A stretch of 6,110 bases of DNA from Candidatus Bathyarchaeota archaeon (GCA_030602965.1 JAUVYS010000081.1:1-6110), one strand, 5' to 3'. Positions 1 to 5,896 are shown, numbered from the stretch's first letter. Numbers and translations are program-made. The notes: generated by a model from the letters alone, not told the origin.

Positions 1-525
1 GATAGGGGTGTAAGTGGTATATTTTCCACCCAACTCCTCTAAATGGTAGGAACCTGAGAATCCAGATCCGGCTGCCTTAATTAATTCCTCAGATGTCTTT
101 GCTATTATTGCTTGCCTCTTGAAGCCATCCCTCTTTGATACAATGGCTCCATCGATCATGTTTCGTTCTAATAAGTAAAGAAGTAGTGAGGTTACAACCC
201 CTCCATCAGTGCAAACATTTATCACGTCATTAATGGTTGTTTGAGCAGATGTTATCTTCTTGTAATTTCCTATTGGGGAACTCCAGGCAAACTTCTCTTG
301 GAGTTCTAAATCTAAAGCTTCAGTTTGAGGGCATATGAGGTAGCAAATTCCACATTTTTGACATTTATCTTCATCAATGTATTGTGGGACCTCATTATCG
401 CCCATCTCTATAGCCATAAGATTTCCGGCGGAACAAAAAGAGACACAACCACCACACTTACCGCATATTCCTCTCTCAATCACTTCTTGGTTAAGATCTT
501 TGAAAACTTTAACAAGTTCCTCCAT
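1..525 (-). CDS. FrhB/FdhB-family F420-linked iron-sulfur flavoprotein, N-terminal part (cut by window edge)
   Basis: The minus-strand frame from an ATG at 525 stays open to the window edge, giving 175 residues with no stop. Residues 21-31 hold a CX2CX2CX3C iron-sulfur motif (CGKCGGCVSFC). Residues 55-66 hold a second CX2CX2CX3CP motif. After these comes the FrhB N-terminal signature: DGGVVTSLL at 107-115, then an 'IDGAIV' stretch, and AGSG at 152-155 where relatives usually read AGSKY. The family (F420-reducing hydrogenase, formate dehydrogenase and related beta subunits) oxidises or reduces coenzyme F420 through FAD and Fe-S clusters. The ATG lies 1 nt after the hdrB stop (TGA-G-ATG) with no clear Shine-Dalgarno site in front, so translational coupling to hdrB is likely. 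Next to hdrCB, it probably delivers electrons to or takes them from the Hdr complex. The C-terminal flavin/F420-binding half is outside the window, so the real electron partner (F420, NAD(P)H or ferredoxin) is unresolved. Confidence 0.85.
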   Translation of the reverse strand, partial: MEELVKVFKDLNQEVIERGICGKCGGCVSFCSAGNLMAIEMGDNEVPQYIDEDKCQKCGICYLICPQTEALDLELQEKFAWSSPIGNYKKITSAQTTINDVINVCTDGGVVTSLLLYLLERNMIDGAIVSKRDGFKRQAIIAKTSEELIKAAGSGFSGSYHLEELGGKYTTYTPI

Positions 526-526
526 C

Positions 527-1417
527 TCAATCGAACTCAGTCTTTGCCTGCAGTTTTTCTAACAAGGCATTTGGTTTGACCCTGTTCATATCTAATCCTA
601 AACTGGTGGGGTCGATACCTAATGCTAATCCGAGAATTTGGGGATAAAATAAGACTGGTAGATCGTAACTCTTGTTGAATCGTCTCTCAATTACACGTTG
701 ATTCCTATCATACATTACACTACAAAGGGGGCATAGCAGGCTTATTGCGTCTACTTCAGAGGCTCTGACATGATCCAATTTCTTGCTTGCTAGAGTAAAA
801 GAAATATTTTCATCAACCCCTAGAACATAGCCGCCACAACATTGAATTTTATTTTCATAGTTGGCACTCTCAGCTCCTGTAAATGATATCAGTTCATCTA
901 GTGTTTTTGGTAACTCTGGATCTTCAAAGCTATCGTATATTTCAGATGGTTTTGTATAATGGCAACCGTAATGAGGAGCAATCTTTAGACCTTCTAAGCT
1001 TTTCTTTACTTTTTTTGATAATTTATCGATACCCACATCTTCATACAGGACTCGAATGAAATGTTTCACCTTAATGTTTCCGCTATATGTTCTACCAATT
1101 TGTTTTAGTTTGTTATTGATTTCTCTTCTTTGTTCTTGGTCTTCTTCGAGTTTCTTGCTTGCCTCTGTTAACATGCTTGTACAGCCAGGGCAAATGGTGC
1201 ATATGTTAAGACCATGCTTTTCAGCTATGGAGAGGGTTCTTACAGCCATTAACATTGCAGCTTCCTGGTTCACAGACTTCAGAGGAAAGCCACAACATGC
1301 AAAGTCCTCGATATCAACTAATTCAATTCCTAATGTCTCAGCTACTTTTCTAGTTGCGAGTTCATAATTTGCAGTTAAAACTGGAGTCGCACAGCCAATG
1401 AAAAATGCATATTTCAA
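527..1417 (-). CDS. hdrB: heterodisulfide reductase subunit B (HdrB), two CCG domains
   Basis: This 296-residue protein has the usual HdrB length. It contains both CCG domains, which in HdrB bind two noncubane [4Fe-4S] clusters where a disulfide is cleaved. Domain 1 has C9, C41-C42 and C76/C79 (CPGC). Domain 2 has C152, C193-C194 and C229/C232 (CPLC). All ten expected ligands are present, so the active site looks intact. The start is a TTG at 1417: no in-frame ATG exists near it, the GC motif at residues 8-9 must be included, and an AAGGAGGG site sits 9 nt upstream. The TTG overlaps the hdrC stop by 4 nt (TTGA), which is classic coupling. The protein is cytosolic with no membrane segment. In methanogens the substrate is CoM-S-S-CoB. 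In a non-methanogen it may be another disulfide, and the nearby lipoyl carrier is a candidate. Family assignment is very secure; the substrate is not. Confidence 0.96.
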   Translation of the reverse strand: MKYAFFIGCATPVLTANYELATRKVAETLGIELVDIEDFACCGFPLKSVNQEAAMLMAVRTLSIAEKHGLNICTICPGCTSMLTEASKKLEEDQEQRREINNKLKQIGRTYSGNIKVKHFIRVLYEDVGIDKLSKKVKKSLEGLKIAPHYGCHYTKPSEIYDSFEDPELPKTLDELISFTGAESANYENKIQCCGGYVLGVDENISFTLASKKLDHVRASEVDAISLLCPLCSVMYDRNQRVIERRFNKSYDLPVLFYPQILGLALGIDPTSLGLDMNRVKPNALLEKLQAKTEFD

Positions 1418-1917
1418 TCTCTTTTGCCCTCCTTCACGTGTGTTATTTTATTTAAGCCTGTGATATTGAAAATTTCTTGGATTTCAGGGCATTCTTTGAA
1501 TGTTACTGGTAGTCCAATCTGTTCTCGCTTTTTCTTAGCGAATTCACCGAGTGTATGCGCCCAACCAGTTGATTCGATCAATTCAGCTTGTTTAACAAAA
1601 GAGTCATGAATGTATCCTTCCTTCACTGCTAGGTTCTTTATGGCGTTCATCATCTCAGGAATTCGTACATCTTGGGGGCATCTCTCTTGGCATGTATAAC
1701 AGGCTGTACATAGCCAAATGAAATCGCTTGACAACACTCTATCTTTCATGCCAAGCAAAGCCATTCTGATAATTTTCCTGGGGTTATACTTCTCATCTAT
1801 CTCTCTGATAGGACAACTGACGTTACATGTTCCACACTGGAAACATCTCTTAATATTCTCTCCTCCAGGAGTCTTTGAGATCTCATCCTTGAATTTAGGA
1901 TAGAGTTTTTCAGGCAT
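1414..1917 (-). CDS. hdrC: heterodisulfide reductase subunit C (HdrC), two [4Fe-4S] clusters
   Basis: This 167-residue protein carries two ferredoxin-type motifs: C25-C28-C31-C35P (CX2CX2CX3CP) and C70-C73-C76-C80P, separated by an all-helical linker containing NPRKIIRMALLG. This is the standard HdrC plan. HdrC is a soluble electron wire that passes electrons between HdrA and the noncubane clusters of HdrB. Length, motif spacing and the immediately following hdrB make the assignment firm. No transmembrane segment is visible, so this is the cytoplasmic HdrABC type and not the membrane HdrDE type. The ATG at 1917 has AGAGG at 1925-1929, 7 nt upstream. It is the first gene after the 176-nt gap following gcvH and is probably the head of an hdrC-hdrB-frhB transcript. 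The conserved acidic and basic tail after residue 100 contains no further cysteine except C143. Confidence 0.95.
   Translation of the reverse strand: MPEKLYPKFKDEISKTPGGENIKRCFQCGTCNVSCPIREIDEKYNPRKIIRMALLGMKDRVLSSDFIWLCTACYTCQERCPQDVRIPEMMNAIKNLAVKEGYIHDSFVKQAELIESTGWAHTLGEFAKKKREQIGLPVTFKECPEIQEIFNITGLNKITHVKEGKRD
1427..1434 (-). promoter_or_regulatory. Shine-Dalgarno site of hdrB
   Basis: The minus strand reads AAGGAGGG here, inside the last codons of hdrC and 9 nt before the TTG at 1417. It is the strongest ribosome-binding sequence in the window, and it supports the non-ATG start of hdrB. Confidence 0.75.
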
Positions 1918-1957
1918 TTTGCTGCCTCTGATCTATTATGGTTACGTTTCAATAGGG

Positions 1958-1981
1958 AAATAATAACAATTGTTATAATTT
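1958..1981 (-). promoter_or_regulatory. AT-rich palindrome upstream of hdrC, candidate operator
   Basis: A perfect 14-bp palindrome, ATAACAATTGTTAT, occupies 1963-1976. It extends to 24 bp (1958-1981) with a single mismatched pair at 1962/1977. It lies about 40-64 nt upstream of the hdrC ATG, overlapping the best TATA-like stretch. Archaeal repressors often bind dyads over the TATA box or start site, so an operator for the hdrC-hdrB-frhB unit is plausible. This is inference from position and symmetry only. The region is AT-rich, which makes chance symmetry easier. Confidence 0.45.
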
Positions 1982-1985
1982 TAAA
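1978..1985 (-). promoter_or_regulatory. candidate TATA box for the hdrC-hdrB-frhB unit
   Basis: The minus strand reads TTTAAAAT here. Transcription starting about 25 nt downstream would fall near 1956 and leave a leader of about 40 nt before the hdrC ATG, including the AGAGG ribosome site. The match to the archaeal TATA consensus is only fair, and the surroundings are AT-rich, so the call is tentative. Confidence 0.3.
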
Positions 1986-1988
1986 CTT

Positions 1989-1994
1989 AAAAAA
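1989..1994 (-). terminator. oligo-T tract downstream of gcvH, possible terminator
   Basis: Six consecutive T on the minus strand lie about 100 nt after the gcvH stop. Archaeal RNA polymerase often terminates at U-tracts without a strong hairpin. The long distance from gcvH makes this weak. It may simply be part of the hdrC promoter region. Confidence 0.2.
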
Positions 1995-2093
1995 TTTACC
2001 TATTAATTTCACTCTTTGAATTCTTCAAGCATCTATGTTTACCTAATAATGACTATATGTATACGCCTAAGACATACGTTGTTCCTAGGAAAG

Positions 2094-2510
2094 TTAACCT
2101 TCTTTAAGAAGATTCGCTAGCCATTCTTTTTCTGCAGCTAAGTCCATATTTTTCTTCAATTCATTTTCGAGATCCGTTGGTTCAACAACTATGAGCCATC
2201 CTTCACCATATGGGTCTTTATTTAATATTTCGGGATTGTCAGCGACATTATTATTCACTTCTTTTATAGTTCCAGAGATTGGTGAAATAAGGTCAGAAAC
2301 TGCTTTAACTGACTCCAAAGTTCCAAAAGATTCTTTATGTTTCACTTCAAATCCAACGTCCGGTAATTCCGCATAGACAACTTCACGTAAACTCTTCTGT
2401 GCATAATCATTAATTCCAATTCTTGCTAGACCGTCTTCAATTTTAACCCAAAGATGATCCTCGCCATAGTATAAACCCTCGCGCAACTCGTAGTCATTCA
2501 CTTTTGCCAT
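2094..2510 (-). CDS. gcvH: GcvH-type lipoyl carrier protein (glycine cleavage H protein or LbpA-like)
   Basis: From the ATG at 2510 the protein has 138 residues, typical for H protein. The GcvH core is complete: a Y-x2-DHLWV strand near the N-terminus, GINDYAQKSLREVVYAELP, the lipoylation motif ESVKAVSDL with the modifiable lysine (K69 from this start), SPISGTIKEVN, and DPYGEGWLIVVEP. In glycine cleavage the lipoyl arm shuttles the aminomethyl group between P, T and L proteins, none of which is in the window. The gene lies between hdrA/thiF and hdrCB instead. This recalls the lipoate-binding protein of sHdr sulfur-oxidation clusters. The reading frame can be extended to a GTG at 2522, but that GTG is buried in the ribosome site AGAGGTGAT (2518-2526), which sits 7 nt before the ATG at 2510, so the ATG is chosen. 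Lipoyl-carrier identity is certain; whether it serves glycine cleavage or the Hdr complex is open. Confidence 0.93.
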   Translation of the reverse strand: MAKVNDYELREGLYYGEDHLWVKIEDGLARIGINDYAQKSLREVVYAELPDVGFEVKHKESFGTLESVKAVSDLISPISGTIKEVNNNVADNPEILNKDPYGEGWLIVVEPTDLENELKKNMDLAAEKEWLANLLKEG

Positions 2511-2517
2511 ATCACTT

Positions 2518-2526
2518 ATCACCTCT
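2518..2526 (-). promoter_or_regulatory. Shine-Dalgarno site that decides the gcvH start
   Basis: The minus strand reads AGAGGTGAT, complementary to the usual archaeal 16S rRNA 3' end, 7 nt before the ATG at 2510. The upstream in-frame GTG (2522) is part of this site and is therefore unlikely to be the initiator. Confidence 0.75.
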
Positions 2527-2555
2527 TTTATTTTAACGATATTTTACAATATTCT

Positions 2556-2564
2556 ATTTAAAAG
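2556..2564 (-). promoter_or_regulatory. candidate TATA box for gcvH
   Basis: The minus strand reads CTTTTAAAT, a good archaeal TATA-like sequence. A start about 25 nt downstream (near 2535) would give a leader of roughly 25 nt containing the gcvH ribosome site. The two T-tracts just upstream would separate gcvH transcription from thiF. The surroundings are AT-rich, so confidence is moderate to low. Confidence 0.4.
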
Positions 2565-2574
2565 ATTAATTGAT

Positions 2575-2581
2575 AAAAAAA
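2575..2581 (-). terminator. second oligo-T tract in the thiF-gcvH gap
   Basis: Seven T in a row on the minus strand, 45-51 nt after the thiF stop. With the tract at 2609-2615 it forms a tandem T-tract arrangement of the kind that ends archaeal transcripts without a hairpin. Confidence 0.35.
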
Positions 2582-2608
2582 TAGTTCTCATCTTGTGAAT
2601 TCTTTATG

Positions 2609-2615
2609 AAAAAAA
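2609..2615 (-). terminator. oligo-T terminator candidate after thiF-like gene
   Basis: Seven T in a row on the minus strand begin 11 nt after the thiF-like TAG stop. No convincing hairpin precedes them. Archaeal factor-independent termination works at such U-tracts, so this probably ends the thiF transcript at least partly. Confidence 0.45.
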
Positions 2616-2626
2616 CCATATTGACA

Positions 2627-3358
2627 CTATAAAATGCCACATACTTGGCATTTTGGGTTTTTTTTGATTTGTACAATTTTAAAAGTAAGGTCTTCTCCAT
2701 CGAAGGAAAGGATTCTCCCTATCAATGGTTTTCCTATTCTGGTGATTAGTTTTATAGTTTCAAGAGCTTCTAACAGTCCAATAATTCCTGGCGTAGTGCC
2801 TAAAACTGGTAATTCTCTAGTCTCAGCAGGTTTTTTTTTGATTATACATTTTAGACATGGGCTTTTTCCAGGCACTATTGTTGTTATCTGACCATAGAGA
2901 GCATAAACGCCTGCGTGAACAAAGGGAACTTGTTCCTGTACACAAACCTCATTAACTATAAAACGTGTTTTCCAGTTATCCATTCCGTCAACTACTACGG
3001 AGCATTCTTTCACAAGCTCACGACAGTTTTCTTTGGTTATTTCTGTTTTTAGCGCTATTACTTGAATTTCTGTGTTTAGCTGTTTCAACTTTTCAGCTGC
3101 TGAAAAACTCTTTTCTTTACCAACATCATCGCTCCAATGTAAAATTTGCCGATTAAGATTATTCAATTCAACATTATCCTTATCCACAATTACCAATTTT
3201 CCAACGCCTGCAGCTGCGAGATACAAGGCTGCTGGACAACCTAAACCCCCCGCTCCCATGATTAGAACTCTTGCTTTACTGAGCTTTTTTTGTCCCTTTT
3301 CTCCAAAACCTTTTATTATTATTTGCCGTCGGTATCTCTCTAGTTCAGATTTCTTCAA
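2627..3358 (-). CDS. E1-like adenylyltransferase of the ThiF/MoeB/HesA family, lacking the usual cysteine
   Basis: This 243-residue protein has the full MoeB/ThiF fold signature: the nucleotide-binding GAGGLG (35-40), VDKDNVELNNLNRQ with D59 and R70, K83, and DGMDN with D127. These match the ATP-binding residues of E. coli MoeB. Two zinc-ribbon pairs are present, C168/C171 and C237/C240. Family members adenylate the C-terminal Gly-Gly of ThiS, MoaD or SAMP-type proteins for sulfur transfer or protein conjugation. The site equivalent to MoeB C187 and ThiF C184 reads T180 (aligned through GIIGLLEALETIK), so a persulfide or thioester step on that residue is not possible here. The start is a TTG at 3358, with no alternative start up to the preceding in-frame stop; GGGGAT at 3364-3369 is a modest ribosome site. 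The gene follows hdrA by 65 nt and precedes gcvH. No ubiquitin-like partner lies in the window, so the substrate is unknown. Confidence 0.88.
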   Translation of the reverse strand: MKKSELERYRRQIIIKGFGEKGQKKLSKARVLIMGAGGLGCPAALYLAAAGVGKLVIVDKDNVELNNLNRQILHWSDDVGKEKSFSAAEKLKQLNTEIQVIALKTEITKENCRELVKECSVVVDGMDNWKTRFIVNEVCVQEQVPFVHAGVYALYGQITTIVPGKSPCLKCIIKKKPAETRELPVLGTTPGIIGLLEALETIKLITRIGKPLIGRILSFDGEDLTFKIVQIKKNPKCQVCGIL

Positions 3359-3398
3359 AGAAAATCCCCAAATATAAAAGAAGAGAGGTAATTAATGA

Positions 3399-3420
3399 TT
3401 TTTTTCTATTAAAAAAGAAA
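3399..3420 (-). terminator. T-rich terminator candidate after hdrA
   Basis: Starting 4 nt after the hdrA stop, the minus strand reads TTTCTTTTTT, followed by AATAG and a run of seven A. The T and A runs could pair as a weak all-A:T hairpin, but the oligo-T itself is the more likely signal. Readthrough into the thiF-like gene remains possible. The same stretch could instead supply a TATA-like box (TTTTTTAATAG) for thiF. Confidence 0.35.
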
Positions 3421-3423
3421 GAG

Positions 3424-5883
3424 TTAGCTTGCGGTCTTTTTGATTAATCCTTTTCGAGCAAGCATGTTTTCAATTATAGGCAGCGCTTTTGCATTTTCTG
3501 CTTTGATCTTTTCAGACCCTATGTCTTCCAGTTGCTGCGCCATCTCTTTGATTAGTTTCGAGAAGATTAATCCTTCTGCAGCAGAAATGTATGCTATTCG
3601 AAGTCTTTCCTTGCTTATTCCAATCTTTTCCAACATGTTCTGAAGAGCCTCCATTCTGGCTTTCATCTTCCAGTTCCCAGATATATAGTGGCAGTCCGTT
3701 GGGAGATGGCACGCACCTACTAGAACCATGCCAGCACCCTTTCGGAAAGCCTCAAGGACAAAGTCTCGGTCAACACGTCCAGAACACATTACACGGATAG
3801 CGCGAACTAATGGAGGATATCCGAACCGGCTGGTTCCAGCTAAGTCAGCACCAGCATAACTACACCAGTTACAAAGGAAAGCCATTATCTTATTTTCTGC
3901 GTTATGTTCTAGAGCAGCTCTGACCTGTTCAAAGATTTGAGCATCAGTAAAATGCATTTGAGTAATGGCATCAGAAGGACATTCAGCAACACATGTACCA
4001 CATCCATGACACATGGCAGGGTTTATTCTGGCTGGTTTTCCTTCCTCTATAATCGGAGCGTTATAGGGACATGACTTCAAACAAATTGCGCATTTAGCTT
4101 TTACGTTTTTGCACTTCTCAGGGTCTACAACGGCAACAATTGGTTCAATCTCCCACGTCTCACTTGCAAGAATTCTAGCAGCTCTTCCAGCAGTTCCACT
4201 TCCTTGTGATACAGAGTAAGGTATGTCTTTCGGACCTTGACACGCGCCCGCCAAGAATATTCCATCCACAGGGGTATCAAGGGGCTTTAACTTAGGGTGA
4301 CTTTCTAGGAAGAACCCTGCAGGACCTGTTGTGACGTGAAGTATTGTTGAAAGCTCTTTAGTTCCACTGACAGGCACAGCAGCAGTGGATAAGACTACTA
4401 ATTCAGCTTCAAACTCAATAGGCTCATTCAAAATCGTGTCAAAAGTTCTCACTATCAGATTCTTCGTCTTCTCATCCTCGATTATTTCGGAGGGTTTCCC
4501 TCTGACAAAGCTGACACCAAGTTCTCTAGCTCTACGGTAAAATTCTTCAAATCCCTTGAAGTAAGCCCTCAAATCCATGTAGAAAATATACACTTCGATA
4601 TCAGGCCAGTGCTCTTTGATTAAGATAGCATTTTTCAATGCGTACATACAGCAGAAGCCTGAACAATATTCAAACTTATTTACATCTCTAGAGCCCACGC
4701 ACTGAATAAAAGCCACAGTCTTAGGAAGTTTGCCATCTGAAGTTCTGACAACCTCGCCACCTGTGGGACCAGCAGCGGTTATCAGTCTCTCCAACTCTAA
4801 TGCAGTAATAACATTTGAGTATCTTGTATAACCATATAGCCCTTTTTTTTCAGGTTTGTAAATGTCATATCCCGTTGCTATAATTATTGTTCCGACCTCT
4901 AACTCAATTTCATCTTGTTTTTGTTCGAAGTTGATTGCTTGTCTGTCACCACAAGCATCCACGCATTTAAAGCATTCAATGCAGTGATCTCGGTTTATTG
5001 TGTACACCAATGGCACAGCTTGAGCAAATGGAACTGATATAGCCTTTCGTGTTCCCAGATTCATTTCCCACTCATTTGGATATTCAATAGGACATGGATC
5101 TACACACTCTCCACATCCAGTACAATTATCCGTAATTACATATCTTGGGTTCTTCCTAATCTTCACCTTGAAGTTGCCAATGTAACCATCGACACGCAAC
5201 ACGTCAGCGAAGGAAATTATCTCAATGTTATCATGCCTAGAGGTCTCAACCATTTTAGGTCCTTCAATACAAATGGAACAATCAAGTGTTGGGAAGGTCT
5301 TGTCTAATTGTGCCATGTGGCCACCGATGCTTTCATCCCTTTCAATCAAGTATACTTGATATCCCATGTCAGCAAGGTCAAGGGCTGCATGAATCCCTGT
5401 GACACCACCGCCAATGACCATTGCTGTATTTGTGATCGGAACCTCAAAAGCTTCGAGATCCCTAAGTAAACGCGCTTTGGCGACAGCCATTTTGATGATT
5501 TCTTTAGCCTTTTCTGTGGCTTCTTTTTTTTCATTAACGTGCGCCCATGAGCAAAATTCTCTAATATTTGCCATTTCGAATAGGAAAGGATTCAGACCAG
5601 CTTCAGAAACTGTTTTTCTGAAGGTTGGCTCATGCATGCGTGGAGAACATGCAGCTACAATGACCCTGTTCAAATTATGTTCTTTAATTGCTTTTCTAAT
5701 TTCTTTCTGTCCTGGGTCTGCGCAAGTGTATCTATTATCTATTGCATAAACCACATCTGATAGAGTACGAGCGTATTCTGTGACTTCGTCAATGTTCACT
5801 GTTCCTGCGATGTTTAAACCGCAGTGACATACAAACACTCCCACTCGTGGTTTTTCTACTTCAACTGTTTTCTGTTCAGTCAT
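3424..5883 (-). CDS. hdrA: heterodisulfide reductase subunit A fused to an MvhD-type domain (HdrA2-like)
   Basis: From the ATG at 5883 the protein has 819 residues, longer than the roughly 650 of classical HdrA. Positions below count from an upstream TTG at 5895, four codons earlier. The N-terminal domain has C23, C25, C58, C83 and C115. The FAD fold starts with IGGGVTGIHAALDLADMGY at 161. The HdrA hallmark CSICIEGPKMVE follows at 206-217. An inserted ferredoxin has C258/261/264/268 and C305/308/311/315. A cluster motif has C399, C411 and C415-C416. A C-terminal dicluster has C595/602/605/609 and C629/632/635/639. Residues from about 668 form an MvhD/FlpD domain with C675, C678, C704, C729 and C735, which binds [2Fe-2S]. 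HdrA is the flavin-based bifurcating core of cytosolic HdrABC, and the MvhD part is the electron entry point. GGTGA at 5889-5893 lies 5 nt before the ATG and contains the upstream GTG, so the ATG is preferred. Confidence 0.96.
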   Translation of the reverse strand: MTEQKTVEVEKPRVGVFVCHCGLNIAGTVNIDEVTEYARTLSDVVYAIDNRYTCADPGQKEIRKAIKEHNLNRVIVAACSPRMHEPTFRKTVSEAGLNPFLFEMANIREFCSWAHVNEKKEATEKAKEIIKMAVAKARLLRDLEAFEVPITNTAMVIGGGVTGIHAALDLADMGYQVYLIERDESIGGHMAQLDKTFPTLDCSICIEGPKMVETSRHDNIEIISFADVLRVDGYIGNFKVKIRKNPRYVITDNCTGCGECVDPCPIEYPNEWEMNLGTRKAISVPFAQAVPLVYTINRDHCIECFKCVDACGDRQAINFEQKQDEIELEVGTIIIATGYDIYKPEKKGLYGYTRYSNVITALELERLITAAGPTGGEVVRTSDGKLPKTVAFIQCVGSRDVNKFEYCSGFCCMYALKNAILIKEHWPDIEVYIFYMDLRAYFKGFEEFYRRARELGVSFVRGKPSEIIEDEKTKNLIVRTFDTILNEPIEFEAELVVLSTAAVPVSGTKELSTILHVTTGPAGFFLESHPKLKPLDTPVDGIFLAGACQGPKDIPYSVSQGSGTAGRAARILASETWEIEPIVAVVDPEKCKNVKAKCAICLKSCPYNAPIIEEGKPARINPAMCHGCGTCVAECPSDAITQMHFTDAQIFEQVRAALEHNAENKIMAFLCNWCSYAGADLAGTSRFGYPPLVRAIRVMCSGRVDRDFVLEAFRKGAGMVLVGACHLPTDCHYISGNWKMKARMEALQNMLEKIGISKERLRIAYISAAEGLIFSKLIKEMAQQLEDIGSEKIKAENAKALPIIENMLARKGLIKKTAS

Positions 5884-5888
5884 TCCTC

Positions 5889-5893
5889 TCACC
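5889..5893 (-). promoter_or_regulatory. Shine-Dalgarno site that decides the hdrA start
   Basis: The minus strand reads GGTGA, 5 nt before the ATG at 5883. The competing in-frame TTG (5895) and GTG (5892) overlap this site and would leave no ribosome site of their own. The site lies just after the stop of the upstream 4Fe-4S gene, so the two genes are probably co-transcribed. Confidence 0.7.
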
Positions 5894-5896
5894 AAA

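Noticed and set aside
325..579. Plus-strand open frame of 84 residues, and other plus-strand frames of 60-116 residues such as 5399-5749 and 1056-1367
   Set aside because: All lie antisense to well-supported Fe-S or E1-like genes, show no family motif, and have compositions expected from reading those genes backwards.
1797..2012. 71-residue minus-strand open frame running from the hdrC upstream gap into hdrC
   Set aside because: It overlaps the start of hdrC in another frame, has a low-complexity basic composition and no recognisable motif. hdrC itself is certain, so this is a shadow frame.
2082..2091. 10-bp perfect palindrome TTCCTAGGAA just after the gcvH stop
   Set aside because: It has no room for a hairpin loop and is not followed closely by a T-tract, so it is a poor terminator. 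A 10-bp dyad in this length of sequence can occur by chance.
2094..2510. GcvH-like protein as the missing ubiquitin-like substrate of the E1-like enzyme
   Set aside because: It ends with a single glycine, not Gly-Gly, and its fold is a lipoyl domain. I mention the idea only as a loose possibility and do not annotate it.
2827..2836. Long T run in the plus strand (A run in the thiF-like mRNA), with similar runs near 4843 and 5525 in hdrA
   Set aside because: They encode in-frame lysines in conserved-length proteins and the frames continue correctly on both sides, so there is no sign of programmed frameshifting or a broken gene.
3371..3380. TATA-like CTTTTATATT on the minus strand upstream of the thiF-like gene
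   Set aside because: It lies only about 13-22 nt before the TTG, so transcription would start inside the gene. It does not fit the protein start.
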